Assembly: GCA_034430335.1 (NCBI GenBank)
Contig: DAOUES010000311.1
Span: forward strand, 1 to 13,985
Length of the DNA: 13,985 bases
Reading direction: 5' to 3'
DNA from: JAFGOY01 sp034430335
Lineage (GTDB): Bacteria; Chloroflexota; Anaerolineae; Aggregatilineales; UBA3940
Shown here: one piece after another, positions 1 through 8,290 of the stretch
Position numbering within the stretch: position 1 is the first letter of the stretch
Layout: each line of letters starts with the position of its first letter
The notes under the pieces: model-generated
Seen by the model: the letters and a program-made list of their open reading frames with translations, nothing else
Database searches by the model: none
What the model was told of the DNA's origin: nothing
Position numbers and translations under genes: made by a program

Positions 1-1
1 G

Positions 2-1345
2 GGAGCCAATGTACTGCAAGGACACGCTTTTGAGAGCGGCATCCGTATGTCGTACCAGCCGCTGATCGAGGCACTTCGCCCTTTGCTTGATCGGGAGGGT
101 GCCCTGGCGGAAGTGTTAGGGGAAACCTGGTTAGCCCCGCTGAGTCACCTGCTGCCGGAATTGCGTGAACTCTACGCTGAGTTGCCTGCTGCTTACCTGG
201 AAGTGGACGGTGGCCGAACGCAGCTTTTCGAATCTCTGGTGCATTTGACACTGGCCCTGGCCGGTCAAACGCCACTGATCTTGTTTGTGGACGATTTGCA
301 GTGGGCGGACAGCGCGACGCTGGACTGGTTGTTGTACGCCGTCCGGCGATGGCGAGATAGCGAGGCGCGGATACTGTTATTGGTCAGCCTGCGCTCAGAA
401 GCCTTGCAGCCGCCCGTCCAACCCCAGCTGCCAAATCTGATCGAGTGGCTGGCGCAAATAGGGCGTGAGTTAGAACCGTTTCATCTTGAACTTGGATCGT
501 TAGATGAACGAGATACAGTGCAATTGATGCTGTCCATATTAGATCCCCCCGACGCCGACTTTGCTCAGTGGGTGTTCAACGAAACTCATGGACATCCATT
601 TTACTTGAAGGAGTCCTTGAAGGACCTGATCGAACGTAGGGCACTCCACCCGAAACAACTGAGGGAGGGTCAATGGGGCTTTGAAGTTGACGCGGAGCAT
701 GATCTGGGGAAAGCGATTCTCGTACCATCCACTGTACGGGCTGTGATCCGCTCTCGTTTGAGCCGCCTCAGCCCGAACGCATTTTCACTCCTGGCAGCCG
801 GAGCCGTCCTCGAATTGAGACTTACTTTCGAGCGCCTGTGCGCTGTCTCCAACATGGCAGAAGATACAGGATTGCCGGCTCTGGATGAATTAGTCAGCGG
901 CCAACTCTTGCTCGAAGTGCCGCAGGCCAGCGCCGCCAGTACCTACACATTCACCCATAACATGATCCGCGATGTGATCTATACTGAGGCCGGGGATGCC
1001 CGGCGGCGGCTATTTCATCGCCGCGCGTTGGGTGTCCTTGAGGTAGCTGGCGATTCGGAGGCGGTGCTGGCCCATCATGCGGTCGCCGCTGGGCTGACGG
1101 AAGTTGCTTTCCGTTACAGCTTGACTGCCGGGCAAGAAGCACTCCGTCTTGCTGCCGTGAACGAAGCGAAGGCACATCTGGAAAAGGCGCTCCAACTGGC
1201 TAAGGAAGAATTGCCTGGCAGCGTTGAAGTCCAATCTAAGATTCGAGAACTATATTTACATTTAGCCCAGGCATATGAATTGAGCGGCCAACCACTGCAA
1301 GCACAATCTATGTATGATGAGTTGCGAAGGCTACCACCGCAATAG
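2..1345 (+). CDS. AAA/STAND-type regulatory ATPase, 3' part (5' end outside window)
   Basis: The frame is open from base 2 and runs into the ATG at 47 with family-like sequence (VLQGHAFESG before MSYQPLIEALRP), so the gene starts upstream of the window and the ATG at 47 is internal. The visible 447 residues hold a Walker B segment (LILFVDDLQWADSATLDWLL, about residue 90-110), a sensor-like strand (ILLLVSLRSE), and the GHPFYLKESLKDL helix typical of the AAA_16 ATPase family attached to LuxR/MalT, BTAD or adenylate-cyclase regulators. A helical, TPR-like tail follows. The Walker A loop must lie upstream. These proteins act as signal-dependent ATPase switches in the cytoplasm; the partner domain is not visible here. 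The helical tail stops early (TAG at 1343), 26 bp before an IS terminal repeat, so the 3' end may be truncated by insertion. Confidence 0.8.
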   Translation, partial: GANVLQGHAFESGIRMSYQPLIEALRPLLDREGALAEVLGETWLAPLSHLLPELRELYAELPAAYLEVDGGRTQLFESLVHLTLALAGQTPLILFVDDLQWADSATLDWLLYAVRRWRDSEARILLLVSLRSEALQPPVQPQLPNLIEWLAQIGRELEPFHLELGSLDERDTVQLMLSILDPPDADFAQWVFNETHGHPFYLKESLKDLIERRALHPKQLREGQWGFEVDAEHDLGKAILVPSTVRAVIRSRLSRLSPNAFSLLAAGAVLELRLTFERLCAVSNMAEDTGLPALDELVSGQLLLEVPQASAASTYTFTHNMIRDVIYTEAGDARRRLFHRRALGVLEVAGDSEAVLAHHAVAAGLTEVAFRYSLTAGQEALRLAAVNEAKAHLEKALQLAKEELPGSVEVQSKIRELYLHLAQAYELSGQPLQAQSMYDELRRLPPQ

Positions 1346-1371
1346 CATAGGTTCAAAAAAGGCACAGCCGC

Positions 1372-1405
1372 TGAAAACGACGGATAATTCGTAGTTGCCC
1401 CGAAA
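1372..1405 (+). repeat. Left terminal inverted repeat of an IS481-like element
   Basis: The sequence starting TGAAAACGACGGATAATTCG (1372-1391) recurs in inverted orientation at 12375-12409. The first 20 positions match at 19, and similarity continues with scattered differences to a shared CCGAAA. It lies about 100 bp upstream of a transposase start, where an IS left end is expected, and its outer edge faces the truncated ATPase gene. No target-site duplication could be recognised. Confidence 0.7.
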
Positions 1406-1432
1406 TCCGCAGTATTCTCAATAAAAATACGA

Positions 1433-1481
1433 CTCCGTGATAAAGTTGTGAGTGACAAAACAAACAACGGAATCACAGGAG
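1433..1481 (+). promoter_or_regulatory. Hairpin masking the transposase ribosome binding site
   Basis: Three nested arm pairs can form: CTCC (1433-1436) with GGAG (1478-1481), TGAT (1438-1441) with ATCA (1472-1475), and GTTGT (1445-1449) with ACAAC (1464-1468). The outermost right arm is the Shine-Dalgarno AGGAG (1477-1481), 7 nt before the transposase ATG. Several IS elements use such a fold to block translation from read-through transcripts. The pairing is seen in the sequence; the function is inferred. Confidence 0.5.
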
Positions 1482-1488
1482 CCGCAGT

Positions 1489-1969
1489 ATGGACAGTGTA
1501 ACACGGATTCGAGTGGTGTGGGCGTTGAGGAAGAAAGGGATACCGGTCAAGGAAATCGCTGAAGAAGTGGGGCGGGATCGGTCGACAGTCTACCGGTGGC
1601 TGAAGGGGGTCGGACGGTATGGGATAGAAGGATGTATATCCGCCGCTACCGGGCGGCGAAGAAAGGGCGACGGGTACGGAAGACGCATCCCTATCTGGAG
1701 CAGCGGGTATTGAGCATCCGGCGAGAATACCACAACTGCTGTGGACAGAAGATCGTGTATCTGTTGAAGCAGGAAGGTATCGAATTGAGTCTGAGTACCG
1801 TGTATCGGATACTCAACAAGCACCTGAGCACGCTGCGGAAGCATGCGCGCACGGCAAAGGGACAGCCAGCAAAGAACCGGGTGATGTAGTACAGGTGAGC
1901 TGTACGCCTTCACTGCTATCGACACCTACACCCGGCAAACAGCGGTGCTCATCCGTCCCGGTCTGACCT
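1489..1969 (+). pseudogene. IS481-like transposase, frameshifted and truncated
   Basis: The ATG at 1489 follows AGGAG with 7-nt spacing. The first frame encodes a helix-turn-helix (IPVKEIAEEVGRDRSTVYRW, about residues 20-39). The second frame (open through 1886) continues with YIRRYRAAKKGRR, KTHPYLEQRVLSIRREY and a second HTH (LSLSTVYRILNKH), so a -1 shift is needed between about 1629 and 1668. After the TAG at 1887 the start of an rve/DDE integrase core is still legible in another frame (LYAFTAIDTYTRQTAVLIRP, about 1897-1956). A short segment that should carry the first catalytic Asp is missing before it. Nothing of the remaining catalytic domain is recognisable after about 1970. HTH plus rve points to IS481 or a relative. 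The element cannot encode an active enzyme as it stands. Confidence 0.75.
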
Positions 1970-2083
1970 GTGCTGGGCCGGGTAGCCGGGGGTGCGGCGC
2001 ATTGCCACCTTTGATCAGGCGAGCCGTCCAGGTGTTCGTGGCATCGGTGCGCCTCTATGCTTGATCTTCAGTTTGGTCGAGTA

Positions 2084-4730
2084 CTAAGCCCGAATATCCT
2101 TTTCCCGGATTAGATACTCGATCTTGTGACAGCCTGCGCCAAGAGTCAATTCCACGCTATCACCGATCTGCTCTCCATCGTACAACTGGTGGCCGTTGAT
2201 CGATATCTCGCTCATTTGCGCATCAGGGAGCACGACCCTGGCCGATGTGTTGAACGGAAGAATGATTTCGATGGTGAGATGTCCTGCTTCGTCGATGCGC
2301 CAACTGCTTTCGTAAAATCCAGCCGCCGAGCGGTAGCGCGCCCTGGCCCATTGGAGCGATTTGTCCGGTTTAGGCGCGATCAAGGCATGGCGGAAGCCGG
2401 TAACATTATCCTCGCCGGAAGATGGGTTTAGTCCGCACATATCGCGGTACATCCATTCGACGATTGAGCCGTACGCATAGTGATTGAACGAGTTCATGCC
2501 CGTCGAGCTGATTGAGCCATCGGGGTTGAGTGAGTTCCACCGCTCCCAGATAGTCGTCGCGCCCAGGTTGATGGCATACAACCACGATGGATAATCCTCG
2601 TTGAGCAGCAGTTTGTAAGCCAGGTCATTGGCCCCGATATTCGAAAGCACCCGGCAGAGATAGGGCGTACCGACAAACCCCGTCCGTAGATGTATTTTAT
2701 CTTTGATGAGCCTTTCGATGAGATCGTTTTTCACCCGCTCGCGGTGAGCATCTGGCACCAGATCCATAAACAGTGCCAGCATATATCCCGTCTGGGTAGG
2801 AACGGCCAATCGTCCGGTTGCGGTGAAGTATTCCTTTTGAATCGCCGTCTTGACTTCTGCGGATAGACGCTCGTAGGCATCAGCTTGTTCTGTCTTACCG
2901 AGCACATCGGCGGCTTTTGCTACCAGTCGCGCCGAATAACAATAAAATGCCGATGCGATAAAATCGTGAGGTGTTCCGCCCCTGCGTGGATCAGGATGGA
3001 CAGGGGTATCTAATGACAGCCAATCACCAAAGTGGGTGCCTTCTGTCCACAACCGTTTGCCACCAGATGAATCATCAATATCCTTGATGTAATCCACCCA
3101 GGCGCGCATACTCTCAAACTGCTGATCCAGAATGTCGATGTCACCGTAGAACTCGTACAGGTTCCACGGCAGGATAGTCGCCACATCTCCCCAGGCAGTA
3201 GAACCGCCTTTGTTCAGATTAACCATCGGCACGATGTGAGGCACCATCCCACCGGTCTTGGTTTGCTCTTTTCCTAAATCGTAGGTGAATTTGGAAACGA
3301 ATGCCGCAGCATCCATATTGAAGCAGGCGGTACCGGAAAAAACCTGTAGATCGCCTGTCCATCCCAGCCGCTCGTCACGCTGCGGGCAGTCGGTTGGGAT
3401 GTCGAGGAAGTTCCCCTTCTGGCTCCACATCGCATTCTTGATAAGCTGGTTGACCTTCGCATTCGAGGTCTCGATCTCGCCGATTGTGTCCATCTGCGAA
3501 TAAACTACGCAGCCAGTGAAATCGTCAATGCCGAGATCGCCAACCCAGCCTGAGACCTTGACGTATCTGAAGCCGTAAAAGGTGAAATACGGCTCGGCGA
3601 CCGCATCAGTGCCGTCGGCGATGTAAATATACTCCACCCTGGCCGTGCGCAGGTTATCCCGGAAGAAGTTGCCCCCTTGCAGCACCTCGCCAAATTGAAA
3701 ATGAAGGCGGGTGCCTGCCGGTGCGTTCGTTCTGAACCGAACCCAGCCGGTCATGTTCTGCCCCATGTCCAGCACGGTCTCGCCAGCAGGTGTGTGGAGC
3801 ACCGCCACGGGCTTGATCTCTTCGTTGACACAAACCGGAAGTGACTGACCTTCTGGCCTCCAACCGGGTCTTATCGAGATCGATTGGCCTTACACCGAAG
3901 GTTTTATCTGGCGATGGCACGATCTTCTCGATCCGGGCATCGACCATTTCACCGTCGAATATATCGCTCTCGATGACCGGGGAAGGCTGGGCTTTCCACG
4001 TGGGATCGGTGGCGATGATCAGTTCGTTCCCACTTTCCAATGTGATATGTATCTCGCAGATCAGTGCAAACCGATCCCCATAGAACTCCACGCTGCCCCC
4101 ATCAGCACCATAGCGGCCCTTGTACCAACCGTTGCCCAGCATGACGGAAACCAGGTTCGAGCCAACCGTAAGCTGATCGGTGATGTCAAACGTTTGATAC
4201 TGGACCCACCGGTCATAGGCATTGCAGTAGGGAGTGAAGTATTCGTCTCCGACCTTTTTCCCATTCAGTTCAAAGTGATACAGACCCAGCCCGCAGATAT
4301 AAGCCCGCGCGGTGACAGCCCGTGAGGGCAGATCGAAATACCGGTAAAAAATCGGGTGTATCTGGTTGTCCTCGCAATCCGGGGTAAGCCACTCCGCTTG
4401 CCAGTCTTCGTCCATCTTCGAGGTCTCAAACCAGGCAGGGTCGCTTTCGGCGCTTTCGGTTTCTCCCCAGACCCTGACCTTCCAGAAGTAGCGGGTGCGC
4501 GGCTTGAGCGAGATCGGCGGGCGGTAAGCCAGACTGTCGATGCCAGGGCCATCAACCTTGCCGCTATCGAAGATGACCTGCTGGAAGTCGCTGTCACGAC
4601 TTACCAGGATTTGAGCGGCAGTCTGTACCGTATCGCCGGTATCCTCAACGATCCAGGAAAAGGTCGGTTTTTCTATGGCGAAACCCAGAGGATTTACAAT
4701 GTGATTGGTCTTGAGATGGGTTATTTTCAC
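2084..4730 (-). pseudogene. GH78 alpha-L-rhamnosidase, split by one frameshift
   Basis: This would hydrolyse terminal alpha-L-rhamnosyl residues from glycans or glycosides. Start GTG (4730) follows GAGG. The first part (to about 3850) holds the Ig-like and Bac_rhamnosid_N lectin-like domains (ITHLKTNHIVNPLG, GLGLYHFELNGKKVGDEYFTP). The second part, a different frame ending with TAG at 2084, holds the concanavalin-like domain (ETVLDMGQNMTGWVRF), the (alpha/alpha)6 catalytic barrel and the C-terminal beta domain. The catalytic signature TDCPQRDERLGWTGD (about 3349-3393) contains the Glu that is general acid in family members such as Streptomyces SaRha78A. TTIWERW (about 2531-2551) has the likely base Glu, and NHYAYGSIVEW is also conserved. 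One extra base, or a 2-base loss, around 3845-3862 separates the halves; otherwise the total of about 880 residues is normal for GH78. No signal peptide is visible, so it is probably cytoplasmic. It may be a genuine pseudogene or a sequencing error. Confidence 0.88.
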
Positions 4731-4740
4731 AATTTACCTC

Positions 4741-4833
4741 ACGATATAGTCCAGTCCGGTCGAATGAAAAGGGACGAATTTTCAGATATACTGTCCACCT
4801 CAGAGCATCTCATCGATCACCCATCGGGAGCGA
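4741..4833. promoter_or_regulatory. Divergent promoter region between GH78 and GH43 genes
   Basis: The two glycosidase genes diverge from a gap of about 100 bp. On the plus strand TATACT (4787-4792) is a fair -10 box, with ATGAAA (4764-4769) a weak -35 at 17 bp. On the minus strand TATATC with TTTTCA 16 bp upstream could serve GH78. GGGAG at 4826-4830 is the GH43 ribosome binding site. No clear copy of the 13-bp motif found upstream of lacI occurs here. Confidence 0.35.
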
Positions 4834-5712
4834 ATGATGTTGAAAACCACTGATATTCACATCCGTGACCCATTTGTGCTGCCGCTCATGATGGAGAAGC
4901 AGTATTATCTATATGGGACTACCGGCTCGCAAACCTGGACAGACTCTGCATCAGGTTTTGATTATTACACCAGTCCTGATCTGCAAAACTGGGAAGGTCC
5001 TCTTCCGGCTTTCCGGCCTTCAGCGAACTTCTGGGCCGACCGCAACTTCTGGGCACCCGAAGTGCACGTTTATCACGGGCGTTATTACCTGTTCGCCAGC
5101 TTCAAGGCCGAAGGTATCTGCCGGGGAACGCAAATCCTGACAGCCGATGTACCACAGGGCCTCTTTCTGCCGATCAGCGAGGGGCCGGTTACTCCCCACG
5201 ATTGGGAATGCCTGGATGGAACGCTGTTCGTGGATGCCAACGACCAACCCTGGATGGTTTTCTGCCATGAGTGGGTGCAGGTAGGCGATGGTGAGATCTA
5301 TGCCCTGCGTCTGAGCGATGACCTGAAAACGGCAGTAGGGCAGCCACACCTGTTGTTCCGAGCATCCGAGGCTTCCTGGGTTCAGGAGATAAACTCGAAG
5401 GGCAGAAAAGGTTATGTTACCGATGGCCCCTCGCTGCATCGTCTGGCGAACGGTGAACTGATCCTGCTGTGGTCCAGTTTCAGCACAGGTGGCTATACCG
5501 TCGGAGTGGCGAGATCGGCTTCTGGCAACATTCTAGGCCCGTGGCACCAAGTGCCTGGACCGCTGTATGCCGGAGACGGCGGTCACTGCATGGTGTTCCG
5601 CGCCTTCAATGGTCAACTGTGGCTGGCTTTGCATCGACCCAACCAAACTCCCGATGAGCGCCCGCATTTCATCCCTCTACGGGAGAGCGAGTCGTCGGTG
5701 GAAATCGCCTAA
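4834..5712 (+). CDS. GH43-type glycoside hydrolase (five-bladed beta-propeller)
   Basis: A protein of 292 residues, or 291 if the second ATG (4837) is used; that ATG is better spaced (6 nt) from GGGAG. GH43-like features: an N-terminal IRDPFV with the likely catalytic base Asp12, the blade motif DRNFWAPEVHVY (residues 69-80), CLDGTLFVD with Asp128 as likely pKa modulator, FCHEW, and VTDGPSLHRL around residue 197. In many GH43 enzymes the last motif reads EGP and supplies the general acid. Here it is DGP, which I recall from a related subgroup, so the acid may be Asp197 or Glu146. Known activities in the family include arabinofuranosidase, xylosidase and galactosidase; the substrate cannot be told here. 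There is no signal peptide, so cytoplasmic trimming of imported oligosaccharides is likely. The 3' end overlaps the stop codon of the convergent oxidoreductase gene. Confidence 0.85.
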   Translation: MMLKTTDIHIRDPFVLPLMMEKQYYLYGTTGSQTWTDSASGFDYYTSPDLQNWEGPLPAFRPSANFWADRNFWAPEVHVYHGRYYLFASFKAEGICRGTQILTADVPQGLFLPISEGPVTPHDWECLDGTLFVDANDQPWMVFCHEWVQVGDGEIYALRLSDDLKTAVGQPHLLFRASEASWVQEINSKGRKGYVTDGPSLHRLANGELILLWSSFSTGGYTVGVARSASGNILGPWHQVPGPLYAGDGGHCMVFRAFNGQLWLALHRPNQTPDERPHFIPLRESESSVEIA

Positions 5713-7058
5713 GATGGGGCAAGATCAACCTCTGTTTCAGTATTTTGGGGAAGGTGAAAGAGATCGTCAATACGTACCGGTTGGTTCATCTCCATCGCAC
5801 GATTCGCGGCAATTCCCAGCATAATCGACGCCGCCCCATCAATGTGAGAGGCTGCTCGGTTAAACGGATCACGGGGCGGATCAGGCGAAAACAGTTGCTC
5901 CAGCATGATCGGGTCCGCGCCACCGTGGCTGCCGTCTTCACCAGGAGGAATCTCGACATCGTAACCTTCCCCAAACATCGGGAGCACGCGAATCGCTGCT
6001 CGTTTGAACGGCCCCTTGCTGGCCTGGAGATTATGCGATTCACCCTGGCCCGATACGAGATTTACATTTTCGACCACATTCAGTTCAACGCGCCCCTTCG
6101 TACCCGTGATGGCGACATTTAACCCTTCCCACGGGCTATAAGCGAGAAGACAATAGGACAGAATCACGCCGTTGCGGTAGCGGGCAGTGACAGCCATCGT
6201 GTCTTCAATAGTGATCGGCTCGCCGAAAACATTGCGGTCCCGGATATAGTCGTTATCCATTTCCGCTTCGAGGTACAGGCCCCGCAGTGATGCGTCCTGG
6301 TCAAGGAATAACGCAAATGGGTCTTCATGTGCCTCTGGCACACCGGTATAGCGCTCGTAAGTATAAGTTTCACCGCGTGCGGCAGCGTTCTGCTTGCCGT
6401 AAAACAACAGATCACCGAAAGCAAAGACCTCGTCGGGATAGGAGTCGATCCACCAGTTGACAAGATCGAAATGGTGCGTGGCCTTGTGGACCAGCAAACC
6501 GCCGGAATTTTGTTTTTCACGATGCCAGCGCCGGAAGTAATCCGCGCCATGATATGTGTCGAGCAGCCAGGAAAAATCCACGTTTAGAGGACGGCCTACT
6601 ACCCCTTGCATCAGCAGTTCTCGGAGTTTGGTGAAGGCTGGTGCATAGCGGTAGTTAAAGGTTACTCTTAGTTTTTTTCCTGTGCGATCGATAGTATCGA
6701 AGATTGACCGGGCTTTTTCTGCGTCGGTTGTCATTGGTTTTTCAGTGATGACATCACACCCCAGGTACATCGCCCGATTGATATATTGATGGTGGGTTGC
6801 GTCTATCGTCGCGACAATCACCGTATCGGGGCGTGTGTCGACGATCATATTGTCAAATTGATCGGCATGATAGGCAGGCACGGGAGCAATACCAGTTCGG
6901 ATTTGGATCTGCTGATTATGCCAGTTCATCCGGGCTTGGCTCAGATCACAGAGTGCAACCAACTCGCAAGAATCGCGATATGTGTCTGTGATCGCCTGGA
7001 TAAACATACCCGCACGACCACCTGCACCAACCACTGCAAAGCGTTTTGTTTCGTTCAC
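5709..7058 (-). CDS. Gfo/Idh/MocA-family NAD(P)-dependent oxidoreductase
   Basis: A 449-residue cytoplasmic sugar or polyol dehydrogenase family member. The N-terminal Rossmann fold begins with FAVVGAGGRAGMF (residues 7-19, GxGGxxG-type). The family EKP motif is at 107-109 (VITEKPMTTDAEKA). The C-terminal substrate domain carries GGLLVHKATHHFDLVNWW (residues 186-203), with the Lys and His-x-x-Asp region expected at the active site. Start GTG (7058-7056) is supported by AAGGAG 5 nt upstream. It lies 32 bp downstream of lacI on the same strand, so co-transcription is likely. At about 450 residues it is longer than many family members (about 330-390), with an extended C-terminal domain. It probably oxidises or epimerises a monosaccharide released by GH78 or GH43, but the specific substrate is unknown. 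Confidence 0.9.
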   Translation of the reverse strand: MNETKRFAVVGAGGRAGMFIQAITDTYRDSCELVALCDLSQARMNWHNQQIQIRTGIAPVPAYHADQFDNMIVDTRPDTVIVATIDATHHQYINRAMYLGCDVITEKPMTTDAEKARSIFDTIDRTGKKLRVTFNYRYAPAFTKLRELLMQGVVGRPLNVDFSWLLDTYHGADYFRRWHREKQNSGGLLVHKATHHFDLVNWWIDSYPDEVFAFGDLLFYGKQNAAARGETYTYERYTGVPEAHEDPFALFLDQDASLRGLYLEAEMDNDYIRDRNVFGEPITIEDTMAVTARYRNGVILSYCLLAYSPWEGLNVAITGTKGRVELNVVENVNLVSGQGESHNLQASKGPFKRAAIRVLPMFGEGYDVEIPPGEDGSHGGADPIMLEQLFSPDPPRDPFNRAASHIDGAASIMLGIAANRAMEMNQPVRIDDLFHLPQNTETEVDLAPS

Positions 7059-7090
7059 AAATACTCCTTTTGGGCCTGATGGAACTGCCC

Positions 7091-8107
7091 TTACCTGGGC
7101 GGTTGGACACTTTGGCGTACAATCAGATCAGGTATCAATACATGTTGATGGTGTTTGTAGTCTGGGTCGTTAATCTGTTCAAGCAGAAACTGAGATGCCA
7201 GTTTGTTCTGTATATCAAAGTCAAAACGGACAGTCGTCAGCGGCGGGATAAGATAAGAAGCAATAGCGTCATCATCGAAACTGACAATGGATACATCGTC
7301 AGGAACGTGCAATCCATACTCGTACAAAGCAGATAGCGCACCCATTGCCGCATGATCGTTCACAGCCATAATCGCTGTAAACGATTCTCCCCGTTCCAGA
7401 AACTCACAAACACCCTCATACCCCGTCTTCATGGCTTTGGCAAACGTGGAATAGTCGCCGGCATAACTTGGGCCAGGCTCTAAGCCTTGCGATGTCAATA
7501 TGTTGAGCCACGTATCGTGGCGTAAACGGGGATTAATAAAACCCAATGACCCGGTAATCTCCGCGATCCGCTCGTGTCCCTGATCGATCAGGTGTTGTGC
7601 AGCCAAACGTGTGGCGTGTTCCTGATCATACCCTACCCATGTCAGTTTCGAATCCAGCACATAATCGCGCCGCACGATAGGGATGCCATGAATCATCGCC
7701 AGAAGTTCTTCATCAGATATCTGTAATTTGGGGGCATAAAGGACAATACCATCAACAAGCCGCGCCGCCGCCTTATCCAGGGTGGGGGCAAAATTTGCCA
7801 GTGTGCACTCTGAATAGAGAGTGGAATAGCCAGACTCATTGATGAACTGTCCCATTCTTGGCAATACGATTCCAAAATGCACATCCATCACAATGATTTC
7901 GATAATATTTGACTGGTGGGTCGTGAGCATTTGCGCGCCAAGGTTGCGCTGATATCCCATCTTTTCCATAACTCGCTGCACGCGGGCGCGCGTCTCAGGA
8001 GCAACCTCTGGGTGGTTATTTATCACGCGTGATACGGTGCCATACGATATCCCGGCTTCGCGGGCAACATCCCGGATCGTTGGGCGCTTGTCTTTGTTCT
8101 TGGACAT
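7091..8107 (-). CDS. LacI-family transcriptional regulator
   Basis: 338 residues, the normal length for LacI/GalR repressors. The N-terminal HTH is clear (RPTIRDVAREAGISYGTVSR, residues 8-27), followed by VINNHPEVAPETRARVQ and a hinge helix (LGAQML, about 56-61). The rest is a periplasmic-binding-protein-like effector domain ending in typical strands (VSIVSFDDDAIASYLIPPLT, LIPDLIVRQSV). The segment between the first effector strand (NIIEIIV) and GYSTLY is about three residues shorter than usual. ATG at 8107 follows GGAG with 7-nt spacing. It diverges from the ABC importer genes across a 526-bp region with repeated candidate operators, and is followed by the oxidoreductase gene. It presumably represses both directions until a sugar effector binds. 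Confidence 0.93.
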   Translation of the reverse strand: MSKNKDKRPTIRDVAREAGISYGTVSRVINNHPEVAPETRARVQRVMEKMGYQRNLGAQMLTTHQSNIIEIIVMDVHFGIVLPRMGQFINESGYSTLYSECTLANFAPTLDKAAARLVDGIVLYAPKLQISDEELLAMIHGIPIVRRDYVLDSKLTWVGYDQEHATRLAAQHLIDQGHERIAEITGSLGFINPRLRHDTWLNILTSQGLEPGPSYAGDYSTFAKAMKTGYEGVCEFLERGESFTAIMAVNDHAAMGALSALYEYGLHVPDDVSIVSFDDDAIASYLIPPLTTVRFDFDIQNKLASQFLLEQINDPDYKHHQHVLIPDLIVRQSVQPPR

Positions 8108-8177
8108 AAATTCACTCCGTCAGTATTGTTTGCTCCAAGTCTACCATTCTTTGCCGTATATCACAGTCGAAAAACCC

Positions 8178-8190
8178 GTAACCAGTCACG
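8178..8190 (+). promoter_or_regulatory. Candidate LacI operator 1 (lacI promoter)
   Basis: GTAACCAGTCACG here matches GTAAACAGTCACG at 8278-8290 in 12 of 13 positions, exactly 100 bp away. It lies immediately downstream of the minus-strand -10 box of lacI, where a repressor would block initiation. The site is only partly symmetric (GTAAC-CA-GTCAC); an overlapping CAGT-N7-ACTG symmetry (8183-8197) extends into the -10 box. Confidence 0.5.
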
Positions 8191-8193
8191 AAC

Positions 8194-8222
8194 ACTGTAG
8201 CATTAATTTAGAAATTTGTCGA
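8194..8222 (-). promoter_or_regulatory. Predicted sigma70 promoter of lacI
   Basis: On the minus strand TCGACA (8222-8217, 5 of 6 to consensus) is separated by 17 bp from TACAGT (8199-8194, 4 of 6). Transcription would start near 8187, inside candidate operator 1, giving an untranslated leader of about 80 nt before the lacI ATG. Confidence 0.5.
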
Positions 8223-8242
8223 TACATCTCGAGCTATTTTGC

Positions 8243-8269
8243 TTGACAATGAGGAAAACCTCTTATAAT
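8243..8269 (+). promoter_or_regulatory. Predicted sigma70 promoter of the ABC importer operon
   Basis: Perfect hexamers TTGACA (8243-8248) and TATAAT (8264-8269) are separated by a short 15-bp spacer. The interval carries GAGG-AAAA-CCTC (8251-8262), and CCTC / GAGG (8259-8262 and 8272-8275) also bracket the -10 box as an inverted repeat. Initiation would be near 8276, directly before candidate operator 2. The short spacer suggests the promoter is tuned or depends on an activator. Confidence 0.65.
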
Positions 8270-8277
8270 ATGAGGCT

Positions 8278-8290
8278 GTAAACAGTCACG
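8278..8290 (+). promoter_or_regulatory. Candidate LacI operator 2 (importer promoter)
   Basis: GTAAACAGTCACG lies 8 bp after the TATAAT box, mirroring the position of operator 1 relative to the lacI promoter. A separate near-palindrome ACTGG-T-CCAGT (8303-8313) and a partial copy GTAAACAG (8554-8561) lie further into the leader. Confidence 0.5.

Noticed and set aside
47..49. ATG at 47 as the true start of the left ATPase gene
   Set aside because: The frame is open upstream with family-like sequence and the Walker A region would be missing; the gene begins outside the window.
4356..4853. 165-codon open frame opposite the GH78 gene
   Set aside because: It lies antisense to clear GH78 N-terminal domains and resembles no family.
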